Source: Marinifaba aquimaris (lineage in GTDB: Bacteria > Pseudomonadota > Gammaproteobacteria > Enterobacterales > Alteromonadaceae). From it: 64,000 bases of DNA. Numbering within the stretch: the stretch's first letter is position 1; every line of letters starts with the position of its first letter. The translations under genes were made by a program, and so were the position numbers. The notes below the pieces were generated by a model that worked only from the letters and a program-made list of their open reading frames with translations, was not told where the DNA came from and made no database searches. This document shows, one piece after another, positions 8,171 to 14,888 of this stretch. The DNA is taken from positions 48,649 to 112,648 of the forward strand of contig NZ_JABULX010000012.1 of NCBI RefSeq assembly GCF_013328345.1. The letters run 5' to 3'.

Positions 8171-8485
8171 ATGAAAATAGCACTAATTTCTTTTTTATTT
8201 TTAATTTCTACAGCTATATACGCATCGGATTTTGGATTTCCCTCAGAAACTGTGGAGACCCTTGGTGATTCAATCCCACTCATTCAAAACTGTAATAACT
8301 GTCAAATTCCTGGGCATCACTCACCAAGCCCGACTCCACCAATGGCAGGAAATCATCACAATACGTTTTCAACTCCAGCTTCGTTGTATATGGCTACAAT
8401 AGAACAACAAAAAAAGACTATTGAAAAATTGAAGCTAAAAATTTATCTCCTAGAGAAAAAAATTAAGGAGCAGGAAAATGAGTGA
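8171..8485 (+). CDS. Cassette A5 gene 1: secreted small protein with C-terminal coiled coil
   Basis: 104-aa protein with a signal peptide (about residues 1-18, ending IYAS), a Pro/His-rich middle (GHHSPSPTPPMAGNHH) containing CNNC, and a C-terminal charged coiled coil from about residue 74 (QQKKTIEKLKLKIYLLEKKI). The family is not recognised. A strong Shine-Dalgarno (AAAGGAG) precedes ATG 8171. It overlaps the next gene by 8 bp, so the pair is translationally coupled inside one cassette. The exported coiled coil could pair with the membrane protein encoded next. Confidence 0.75.
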   Translation: MKIALISFLFLISTAIYASDFGFPSETVETLGDSIPLIQNCNNCQIPGHHSPSPTPPMAGNHHNTFSTPASLYMATIEQQKKTIEKLKLKIYLLEKKIKEQENE

Positions 8486-8915
8486 TATAGACAAGCAACT
8501 GGAAGAACTTAATACGAGCATTCAAAAAGATGAGTCAAGTTTAAATCAATCTTATGATGCTATATCTAAAATCCCTCAGGCTACTGATGATTCTAACTGG
8601 TGGTCTGCTACCGAGGCTATGACAATAAGCTCAGTTCTCCTTGTCTTTTTCTTAATTGTCCTTTGTCTAGCGACATATTTGATAAAGCTTGGTCGAAGCC
8701 CTGAAATGGTTATGAAATTCTTTGGAACTATATTGATCATAGCAGTAGCTTCTTTCCTTGTAGTTGCTGGATACGATGACAAGCAAATAGCTCCAGTAAT
8801 AGGACTTTTGGGTACCATAGCTGGGTATCTACTGGGTAAGGAAAATAGAACTGATGAGGAAAAATCATCTAACAAGTCAACCAACACGGACGCCGAAAAC
8901 GGCGCCGGTTCTTGA
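8478..8915 (+). CDS. Cassette A5 gene 2: small membrane protein, C-terminus encoded by attC
   Basis: 145-aa protein with a soluble, acidic N-terminal helix (residues 1-40) and two or three membrane spans (about 52-70, 80-97, 103-118), then a hydrophilic tail. The Shine-Dalgarno AAGGAG lies inside the end of the preceding gene. The last 14-15 residues (NKSTNTDAENGAGS) are read through attC-A5, so the recombination site doubles as coding sequence. The family is not recognised. Coupling to an exported coiled-coil protein suggests a two-part envelope module; a defence or immunity role is only a guess. Confidence 0.75.
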   Translation: MSDIDKQLEELNTSIQKDESSLNQSYDAISKIPQATDDSNWWSATEAMTISSVLLVFFLIVLCLATYLIKLGRSPEMVMKFFGTILIIAVASFLVVAGYDDKQIAPVIGLLGTIAGYLLGKENRTDEEKSSNKSTNTDAENGAGS

Positions 8916-8925
8916 GGCGTTAGCA
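8867..8925 (+). repeat. attC site A5 (short, overlaps a CDS)
   Basis: Only about 59 bp: starts ATCTAACAAGTC and ends TTGAGGCGTTAGCA, with inner arms ACGCCG / CGGCGCC. It overlaps the end of the preceding coding sequence by 49 bp. The short length matches attC sites seen on mobile integrons. Confidence 0.7.
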
Positions 8926-8932
8926 GTAAGTT

Positions 8933-9484
8933 ATGAATCGAATTTATCCTTATAGCTGTAGAACGACACGGTGTGATACAGGCGAAGTAATACTTGATGA
9001 GAAGTATGATCTTCGACTAACTCAATCTGCTTCTTTTAAGGAGTTAGAGTTAATCAAGCTTTCAGAAAAAGTAGGCGGTGGCGTACATTGGGGAGTGGTT
9101 CTTCCCGATAATTGGGATGATTTAACGCCGGATGAGAAAGCTGACATTGTCGAATCAAGTGAATTCGATATTAAGGTAGAGGGTATATACTTTAGGCATG
9201 ATGTTAATCTTGAAGATATACAAAAAATTACTTCATATACAGAAATTGATGGTTTACATATTTGTCGAAGTACACTAAAAAATGAAGATATTCAGCTTTT
9301 AACGTGCTTTGTAAATTTGGATCATCTTTGGTTGCGTGGTGGCCAGTTTACTGACGCTGTTATAGAGCACCTTGCGGTATTTGAAAAGCTTCGGAACCTA
9401 GATATATTTGAAACCTCTATATCTGAGAACGGAGTCAAAGAGCTGAAGCGCTTGCTTCCAGGGTGCAGTATTTGGGGGCCGTAA
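8933..9484 (+). CDS. Cassette A6: leucine-rich-repeat-like protein
   Basis: 183-aa soluble protein. The C-terminal half (about residues 95-180) contains repeated leucine-rich units of the RNI/LRR type: LKNEDIQLLTCFVNLDHLWL, then FTDAVIEHLAVFEKLRNLDI, then ENGVKELKRLLPGCSI. The N-terminal half is not recognised. Such short LRR domains bind proteins. No export signal is visible. ATG 8933 lies 7 bp after the attC core with AGTAAG as a weak Shine-Dalgarno. The cassette has attC-A5 before it and attC-A6 after it. Confidence 0.75.
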   Translation: MNRIYPYSCRTTRCDTGEVILDEKYDLRLTQSASFKELELIKLSEKVGGGVHWGVVLPDNWDDLTPDEKADIVESSEFDIKVEGIYFRHDVNLEDIQKITSYTEIDGLHICRSTLKNEDIQLLTCFVNLDHLWLRGGQFTDAVIEHLAVFEKLRNLDIFETSISENGVKELKRLLPGCSIWGP

Positions 9485-9488
9485 AAAC

Positions 9489-9591
9489 TGCTAACATAGC
9501 CATCAAGCGCGGACGTAAAAAGTTTGGCTTTACGCTCCTTCGTCGCCAAATTGTAGCCAAACCATTTACGCCACTTATGGCAACGTTAGCT
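9489..9591 (+). repeat. attC site A6
   Basis: Starts TGCTAACATAGCC and ends GGCAACGTTAGCT, with inner arms AGTTTGGCT / TAGCCAAACC. Same general type as A4. Confidence 0.8.
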
Positions 9592-9607
9592 TAAGATTAG
9601 AGGAATC

Positions 9608-10474
9608 ATGCAAGATTTACTGTTTCACTCGAAGCCAAAAGTATATGGCCTTATCTATTTGTCATTGATACCAGTCTTTGGCCTTGTTTTTTTCTTTCTT
9701 CCAGAAACAACGGGTAATAAAATTTCGTTAATTGAGAGCTTGTACTTTAGTGCTGTAACAATTACAACCCTAGGTTACGGTGATATATTACCAACGAATG
9801 ATTTAGGCCGGGTGATAGCTGCTACAGAATCTGTATTGGGAATAACGCTAATTGGTTTGTTTCTAAATGCTCTTTCGAGGGTTAGAGGAGAAACATCTCG
9901 AAATGAAGAAATTCTAAAGGAAGAGCGCACCTACCGTGAGGGAGAAATTGCGAAATTAAATGGTTTTTATAATCTAATCCGACCACTCGCAGGCAAATAC
10001 AAATTAGCGACAATACAGATTACAAGTCCTCTGAAATCAAGGAAGCAAGAATACAACCCTGATTTCACGTTGAACGACATGATGGATTTGTATAAACCAT
10101 CAATGCTGATGACTCAAAACCATAATGAACCCGCAGTAAAGTACTATTTTTCTAGTTTAAGTCTACTTAGCATTGAAGTTTCTGATCTCATCAAAAATGT
10201 GGACTTAAGACTATTTCCTGAATTGGAGAAACACTGCTTATCGTTTGTTGATGGTGTTCATTCTTTCGATTTCTCAGACGCTATTTTGGGCGCGGTCAGG
10301 AATAAGAAGATGACCGATTTAGTGAGTGAAATGCTAGAGAAGCATGAGGGTGAAGTGAAGTTTCTAAAATCAAATTTGATTAATGGATATGTAGCTTTAT
10401 ACCAACAAATAAAGCTTCTAATGGGATTGCTGGATTTAATCGACAGCGAGATAAGTAACGCTGTCAAAAGCTAA
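9608..10474 (+). CDS. Cassette A7: two-transmembrane potassium-channel-like protein
   Basis: 288-aa protein with a pore module of the Ion_trans_2 family. TM1 lies at about residues 11-31, a pore helix follows, the selectivity filter TTLGYGD is at residues 53-59 (the K+ signature TxGYGD), and TM2 at about 68-88. The remaining 200 residues are a charged, mostly helical cytoplasmic domain that is not RCK/TrkA-N in appearance (no GxGxxG). A Shine-Dalgarno (AGAGGA) precedes ATG 9608. A K+ channel with an unknown sensor domain carried as a gene cassette is unusual. Membrane-depolarising effectors occur in anti-phage systems, but no partner gene is in this cassette, so that role is inference. Confidence 0.88.
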   Translation: MQDLLFHSKPKVYGLIYLSLIPVFGLVFFFLPETTGNKISLIESLYFSAVTITTLGYGDILPTNDLGRVIAATESVLGITLIGLFLNALSRVRGETSRNEEILKEERTYREGEIAKLNGFYNLIRPLAGKYKLATIQITSPLKSRKQEYNPDFTLNDMMDLYKPSMLMTQNHNEPAVKYYFSSLSLLSIEVSDLIKNVDLRLFPELEKHCLSFVDGVHSFDFSDAILGAVRNKKMTDLVSEMLEKHEGEVKFLKSNLINGYVALYQQIKLLMGLLDLIDSEISNAVKS

Positions 10475-10540
10475 CAAGCGCATGTTGCAGGACTGGTTTT
10501 CCGCTACGCTTCAAACCAGCCGCAAATGCGGGCGTTAGCT
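10469..10540 (+). repeat. attC site A7
   Basis: About 72 bp: starts AGCTAACAAGCGC and ends TGCGGGCGTTAGCT, with inner arms GACTGGTTT / AAACCAGCC. This is a compact attC. Confidence 0.8.
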
Positions 10541-10589
10541 ATTTTCGAAGGTTCGTTTTACTATTCACTAAAAACTTATAGGGATATAT

Positions 10590-11000
10590 ATGAAAGACAG
10601 GATGTTTTGGAAGTTATGGTTTTGGTTTGTCTTGGTGTTTTCAAGCTACAGTGTTTACGAATCACTCATGGAACCAGATATTACTCAACCTCAAATCCCC
10701 ATGGAACTGTCTGTTTTAAATTTGCTTTTACTTCCGGTGTTATTATTTGGGTTATATAGCTATGCGTATAAATATAGTTGCTATTACCTAACTAAAATTC
10801 GCTATTTTTGGGACATAACTGCTTGTCTTTTTATTTTGACCAACATAGCTACTCTGGCTTATGAATTCTCTGCTGGAGGATACTCCCAAGAAGAGACAAT
10901 CATTATATCCATCTTAACAGCTATTTTTTTAACACCCAATTTATACGTTTTTTTTCAACTGTCTAAACAATTAAAAGGAATTAATTATGTCGGCAACTAA
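10590..11000 (+). CDS. Cassette A8 gene 1: four-helix membrane protein
   Basis: 136-aa very hydrophobic protein with four predicted spans (about residues 6-22, 40-62, 70-90, 102-122) and an aromatic-rich N-terminus (MFWKLWFWFVLVF). The family is not recognised. It begins after a 49-bp leader from attC-A7. The next gene starts 14 bp before this one ends, and its Shine-Dalgarno AAAAGGA is inside this gene, so the two are coupled. Small polytopic proteins next to a basic soluble protein are typical of immunity or toxin pairs; that reading is speculative. Confidence 0.72.
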   Translation: MKDRMFWKLWFWFVLVFSSYSVYESLMEPDITQPQIPMELSVLNLLLLPVLLFGLYSYAYKYSCYYLTKIRYFWDITACLFILTNIATLAYEFSAGGYSQEETIIISILTAIFLTPNLYVFFQLSKQLKGINYVGN

Positions 11001-11286
11001 AATCTTTGGTTTTCCTGTTGATGCAGCAAAAAAACTTTATAAGCTGTTTAATGATAAACAAGACGCTAATAAAAAATACAAAAAGCTACTACCAGTTTTA
11101 AAAACTGTAATTGCTGCCCATGGAAGAAACTCGTCACAAGCTAACGATGTATTAGATTTATTATCAGGGCTAGTTCCTAACGGGGCACGGAGGAATAATT
11201 TTAAACGTCGATACGTTGATAAAAAAGATGGATGGAGATTGTTACCAGATGATCCAGAAAAAATACCTTATGGGCATTGGCATTAA
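10987..11286 (+). CDS. Cassette A8 gene 2: small basic protein
   Basis: 99-aa soluble, lysine- and arginine-rich protein (KIFGFPVDAAKKLYKLF; NGARRNNFKRRYVDKK) ending in PYGHWH. The family is not recognised. A Shine-Dalgarno (AAAAGGAATT) precedes ATG 10987 and it overlaps the four-helix membrane protein gene by 14 bp. The stop is 3 bp before attC-A8. The basic character could mean nucleic-acid or membrane-surface contact. The tight coupling suggests that it works with the membrane protein. Confidence 0.7.
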   Translation: MSATKIFGFPVDAAKKLYKLFNDKQDANKKYKKLLPVLKTVIAAHGRNSSQANDVLDLLSGLVPNGARRNNFKRRYVDKKDGWRLLPDDPEKIPYGHWH

Positions 11287-11288
11287 AT

Positions 11289-11383
11289 AGCTAACAAGAA
11301 AATCAATCGGACTAAAAACGCTTGGCTTGGTTCGCTGCGCTCACAAGTATAGCCAAGCTCTTTAAGCCCGTTATTTGGGCGTT
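11289..11383 (+). repeat. attC site A8, split at its right end by an IS
   Basis: Starts AGCTAACAAGAAA, has inner arms CGCTTGGCT / TAGCCAAGCT, and reaches GGGCGTT at 11377-11383. The core then breaks off: the insertion sequence follows, and the missing half (ATGTC) reappears at 13043 on its far side. Joined, the two halves give a normal end GGGCGTTATGTC. Confidence 0.8.
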
Positions 11384-11396
11384 GGTATGACTCCCC

Positions 11397-11863
11397 CTGT
11401 CAATAAGCGCACAATATTTCCTGCTCTTATTTCAAACCATAATTCGTTTTCTGTTGCTCAATGAAATTGAGTTAATGCAGAATGAAGTCAGTACTTTCGT
11501 CGGTTTACATGCTGGTATTCGTAGGTTATTCACTTTCGTGAACAGAGCTGGCCTTACTTGTTCCGTCGTGGTATCTATCTTCAGTCACCGCTCTTGGCAT
11601 CCTGCCTCCGCTGGCACTCGTATGTCCTATAGGTCTTATGCTCGTAGGTATATGAAACGGTTAAGCCCCATAGCTATCATAAAGCTTCCGCTCCTGCTCA
11701 CGCTCCTTACCTACATCCATGTAGGCAACGCCGTCGGTGTTTATACCAATGCCGTGACTTCATTCTTTGCATTAACTCAAAACGGTTTAACATGTTATGC
11801 AGGCACTCTAGCTAGCCTTAAGCTCGGATTAACTGGCACCAGTACCACTTCTTTTGTTATCGC
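11397..11863 (-). ncRNA. Candidate IS1111 guide RNA region (seekRNA/bridge RNA)
   Basis: Noncoding end of the IS, downstream of the transposase stop on the minus strand. This is the place where IS1111-group elements encode their targeting RNA (recent work on IS110/IS1111 bridge RNAs and seekRNAs). Clear hairpins: CTACAT-CC-ATGTAG (11711-11724), TTCAC-TTTC-GTGAA (11529-11542), CTCAAT-GAA-ATTGAG (11457-11471). On the minus strand a CGGCGTTG near 11728-11735 resembles the attC core GGCGTT and may be guide sequence. Exact RNA ends are not visible. Confidence 0.45.
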
Positions 11864-12948
11864 CTAGATATAAGCAATCATCTCTCTTGCGATTGCTGTC
11901 ACAACGACATTGTAATGTTTACCTCTGTTTATCAACCGTTGATATCGGCGACATAATCGCAATTGTGCCTGCCAAGCCATATCACTTACGGTTTTGGGTA
12001 ACCCTTCTTGCCGTTTTTGTAATTCCGTTGAGATATTCGCTGCGTAACGATAGCTATGTGCCCCTTCAATTAACAATCGCCTTGCTCGCTGATTCCCACA
12101 CTTAGTGATAGCGCCCAATCGTCTTTTCCCGCCACTTGAATGTTCGCTGGGCACCAGTCCAAGGTAACTCATTAGTTTTCTAGGGTGGTCAAATCGGTTT
12201 AAATCACCCAGCTCTGCAACAATACCGGTGGCGACCAGTAGCCTGACCCCTCGCATCGCTTGAATGGCTTTAACTACGGGATAATAACGCCAATGCCTGA
12301 CTTGATGTTCAAGCTCGTTGTCTAGGCGCTTTAGTCGTTTGCTCGTTCATCTATGGTTTGAATATATTCTTGTAAGGCAATCTGTTGTGCTGGGTGCGGT
12401 AAGACTATTTCCTTTAACCACCTAAGGTGTTTGAGTGACCAGTTTGCTGTGCTTGCATAGTTGATGTCATTTCTCAGCAGTAAGGCTTTGAGTTGGTACT
12501 TCGCATCTTTTAGGTCTTTCATGGCCGTTTCACGGGCACGTGATAAATCACGCACCGCTTCATCCTCTGGCTCTGGCACATAGATAGGGCTTAAATCTTC
12601 TGATTTGAGTAATTTAGCCAGTTTTAATGCATCTCGTCTGTCCGTTTTGACGCGCTCACCGGGTTTCTTAGGGATAAGGGATGGAGCGACCACATAACAA
12701 CAGTGCCCAAGTGATGTCAGCAAACGATATATCCAATAGCCACAAGGACCTGCCTCATAAACAAAGTGTAATGTGGCATTGGGGTATTTAGATTGCATCT
12801 GCGTTGCAAATTTTTTGATAGCCACTTTGCTATTCGGTATACGCCCGTAATGAACCGCGTGCCTACCTCTTTGGTCTTCAATATAAGCCGCTTCATTAAA
12901 TGCTTTATGGGTATCCAAGCCAATGAATATTATGCTATTTTTAGACAT
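11864..12948 (-). pseudogene. IS110/IS1111 transposase, frameshifted
   Basis: DEDD-type transposase. The N-terminal part starts at ATG 12948 (MSKNSIIFIGLDTHKAFNEA), with an ideal Shine-Dalgarno GGAGG six bases upstream, and carries the RuvC-like domain (LDTHK; VYEAGPCGYW; KTDRRDALKLAKLL). The C-terminal Transposase_20 domain (MRGVRLLVATGIVAELGDLN; MSYLGLVPSEHSSG) is in another frame. The coding frame changes at about 12335-12345, where the first frame ends ERAND-stop and the second resumes RLKRLDNELEHQ. One missing base explains it. Programmed frameshifting is not known for this family, so I call it a disabled copy. Confidence 0.85.
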
Positions 12949-13024
12949 GTTAGCCTCCAAGTTTAGTTATTTATCAAACTAATTATGGCTCTGGCTTTGC
13001 TAACCCACGACATTGGAGGCTAAC
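12949..13024 (-). promoter_or_regulatory. Inverted repeat that would mask the transposase Shine-Dalgarno
   Basis: GTTAGCCTCCAA at 12949-12960 and its perfect complement TTGGAGGCTAAC at 13013-13024 flank a 52-bp spacer. On the minus strand the proximal arm contains the transposase Shine-Dalgarno GGAGG just before ATG 12948. Any transcript entering from outside would fold this 12-bp stem and hide the site, while a transcript starting in the spacer would leave it open. The sequence pattern is certain; the control is inferred. Confidence 0.6.
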
Positions 13025-13067
13025 ACCTTGTGGGGAGTCATTATGTCTATAAGTCTCTGGAGGTTTG

Positions 13068-13664
13068 GTGGTAAATTTAGATTTTGCAACATTTCCAGTA
13101 ATTGAAGAAGGAAGTGTTTTTTGGAAACTACCAAATGATGCGCTTAAAGTAATCCCTGATGTTTATGAAAAAGCAGTCGCAGCCCAATATATGCTTTTTA
13201 AAATGAGTGAAGAGCCAAAATCTCAAAATGTACCTTTGCAAATAAGTGCTAGAGCACATTTCAGAGCTTCATTAGTTGAGTTTGCTGGAATTGAAGAAGC
13301 TTTAATTAGGAATGGTTATGATTTCAAAATTAGGAAGCTACCAAATCCAGCTCTTCATTTGTTACGGTTATTACGTAATTACCAAGTTCATTTTTCATCA
13401 ATTAATTTTGGCAACAAAGATATAGATATAATTTGGAATTCAGAAAACCACAGTATTAATGTTTTGGTCATTGATAATATTACTGTGCAAGGTTTATCAG
13501 AGCTAGACGCGGTAAAAAGATATAAAAATTATTCTACTGAGCAACTTGAAAATATGGTTGCGCATTTCAACGAACAGCAGAGTAAACTAGGTGTTTATCA
13601 GTTTGTTTTAACGTGTATGAATCTTTATCTTACCGATGTTGAAAGGCTTATAACAAGCAACTAA
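13068..13664 (+). CDS. Cassette A9: hypothetical protein with HEPN-type RNxxxH motif
   Basis: 198-aa soluble, largely helical protein. GTG 13068 has a Shine-Dalgarno (GGAGG) at a workable distance; TTG 13065 is too close. A motif RNYQVH sits in a helical stretch LHLLRLLRNYQVHF near residues 103-108. The form R-polar-x3-H is the catalytic signature of HEPN ribonucleases, which are common in toxin and phage-defence proteins. Otherwise the family is not recognised. The final codons run into attC-A9. The insertion sequence separates this cassette from attC-A8, so it may have lost read-through transcription from the leader promoter. Confidence 0.7.
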   Translation: MVNLDFATFPVIEEGSVFWKLPNDALKVIPDVYEKAVAAQYMLFKMSEEPKSQNVPLQISARAHFRASLVEFAGIEEALIRNGYDFKIRKLPNPALHLLRLLRNYQVHFSSINFGNKDIDIIWNSENHSINVLVIDNITVQGLSELDAVKRYKNYSTEQLENMVAHFNEQQSKLGVYQFVLTCMNLYLTDVERLITSN

Positions 13665-13749
13665 AGCGGTACAAATAAAGCTTGGCTTTTGTCACTGCGT
13701 TCCAAATCATAGCCAAGCCAACTATTTACCCCTTAGCGGGGCGTTACAT
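13648..13749 (+). repeat. attC site A9
   Basis: Starts TTATAACAAGC and ends GGGGCGTTACAT, with inner arms AGCTTGGCT / TAGCCAAGCC. Same type as A4; overlaps the end of the preceding coding sequence. Confidence 0.8.
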
Positions 13750-13769
13750 GCCTAATTGAGACTAGTTAA

Positions 13770-14024
13770 ATGTATGAGCCTTGGATAAACGGAATTATTA
13801 AAAAGTGGTCTTTAGATAAGCCTGAGGAAGAGCTTTATGAATTAATGGTTCATAAAGAAAAAACTGTTACTGTTGCTTATGGTCGTTTTGCTCATTCTAG
13901 TGGTTCAAAGGCAGTTTCTTGGGCAGAGTTTTCTGCAGGAGAGCTTGATGATTTAGTTGCCAAAACAATGGGAAAAGATATATTAAATCAAGCTCATAAA
14001 TACATTAGAGAACAAGGCATATAA
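13770..14024 (+). CDS. Cassette A10: small hypothetical protein
   Basis: 84-aa soluble protein (MYEPWINGIIKKWSLDKPEE...) with no recognised family, signal peptide or membrane span. ATG 13770 has only a weak upstream AG-rich stretch. It is the last cassette of array A; its stop codon sits inside a truncated attC, after which the array stops and an AraC-family gene begins 11 bp later. Confidence 0.68.
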   Translation: MYEPWINGIIKKWSLDKPEEELYELMVHKEKTVTVAYGRFAHSSGSKAVSWAEFSAGELDDLVAKTMGKDILNQAHKYIREQGI

Positions 14025-14033
14025 CAAGCTGTT
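14018..14033 (+). repeat. Truncated attC ending array A
   Basis: Only the left end of an attC remains (ATATAACAAGCTGTT, matching the left end of attC-A1). No inner arms or right core GTTRRRY follow. A deletion appears to have joined the array to the AraC-family gene. Confidence 0.7.
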
Positions 14034-14035
14034 CT

Positions 14036-14833
14036 ATGTTGCTAGATTATAACCCGACTCAAGGAAAAGTGGCTGGCGATTGCGACTATCAAACGTCAGT
14101 TCCCCTGTCACCGTTAAACCGGTGGGTGCAATCGTATTGGCAACTAACAGTACCAAAAGGCCAATTTCAATACCGCAGTGTGCCGGATAACTGTGTTGAT
14201 TGGATCATCAATCTAGATTGCTTCGAGGATAATTTTCTTATCCCTCCATTTCTTTCATCTACGTTATTTCAGCTTGATGGACCCGCATCTTTTTTTGGTA
14301 TTCGTTTTCGAATTCTAGGGCATAAAGGCTTGATCGCTGCGCCTCTGGGGGAATGGGTCGAAATTGGCAGTGTACAGGCACAAGAATTAATCCCTAAAGA
14401 TATCGTTTACTCGGTATTTGAAGTGATAAATCACACAAAGTATTTTGACCAGCGCTGCAATCGCTTATCGGTGGCATTACTTCCTTCTATCAAATTTGCC
14501 AAGGTCGACCCTCGCCTAGCGCGTTATATTCGATATTGTCACGCAAGTGTCAGCAGCTCTACTATTGAGCTATTCGACAGCAAGAGCGCGGAATTTGGAG
14601 TGTCTGAGCGCCAGCTTAGGCGGCTTGCCAAACAGCATATTGGCTTAGTACCTAAAGATTTTGCCAGAGTGCTAAAATTTCAGCATGTACTTAAAGCGAT
14701 GAATGCATCACAACACAACAAGGCCTATCTGGATCACTACTACGACCAACCTCATTTTATACGCGAATTTAAACGTTTATCTGGCGTTACCCCAGCCCAG
14801 TTCAAAAAAATGTCCGTTTTATACAATCTATAA
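14036..14833 (+). CDS. AraC-family transcriptional regulator
   Basis: 265-aa regulator. The N-terminal part resembles the DUF6597 sensor domain (LNRWVQSYWQL, YRSVPDNCVDWIINLD). The C-terminal AraC DNA-binding domain covers about residues 165-260, with helix-turn-helix pieces FGVSERQLRRLAKQHIGLVP and YYDQPHFIREFKRLSGVTPAQF. It starts 11 bp after the stop of the last cassette, with no Shine-Dalgarno and no room for its own promoter, so the original upstream region seems lost and expression may depend on array read-through. A VOC-fold protein gene follows 55 bp downstream and is a plausible partner or target. Confidence 0.88.
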   Translation: MLLDYNPTQGKVAGDCDYQTSVPLSPLNRWVQSYWQLTVPKGQFQYRSVPDNCVDWIINLDCFEDNFLIPPFLSSTLFQLDGPASFFGIRFRILGHKGLIAAPLGEWVEIGSVQAQELIPKDIVYSVFEVINHTKYFDQRCNRLSVALLPSIKFAKVDPRLARYIRYCHASVSSSTIELFDSKSAEFGVSERQLRRLAKQHIGLVPKDFARVLKFQHVLKAMNASQHNKAYLDHYYDQPHFIREFKRLSGVTPAQFKKMSVLYNL

Positions 14834-14888
14834 CCTGCTAAGTAGCTAATAATATTTCACCTTTAATTAAGGATGAAAGGTGAAAAAT

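Larger units (their letters stand above)
11384..13042 (-). mobile_element. IS110-family insertion sequence, IS1111-attC type
   Basis: About 1.66 kb with subterminal inverted repeats ATGACTCCCC (11387-11396) and GGGGAGTCAT (13032-13041). It lies exactly in the GTT|ATGTC core of an attC site and has no target duplication, as known for the IS1111-attC group that targets cassette recombination sites. It holds one DEDD transposase gene on the minus strand, broken by a frameshift, and a 470-bp noncoding stretch downstream of it. The element ends are estimated to within a few bases. Confidence 0.85.

Noticed and set aside
11454..12105. Plus-strand reading frames within the insertion sequence
   Set aside because: They lie antisense to the transposase or in the noncoding RNA region, have no ribosome sites and no recognisable protein features.
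6364..13750. CRISPR array as explanation for the spaced repeats at 6.3-13.7 kb
   Set aside because: Repeat units are 59-110 bp, imperfect, separated by whole genes and have attC core boxes; this is an integron.
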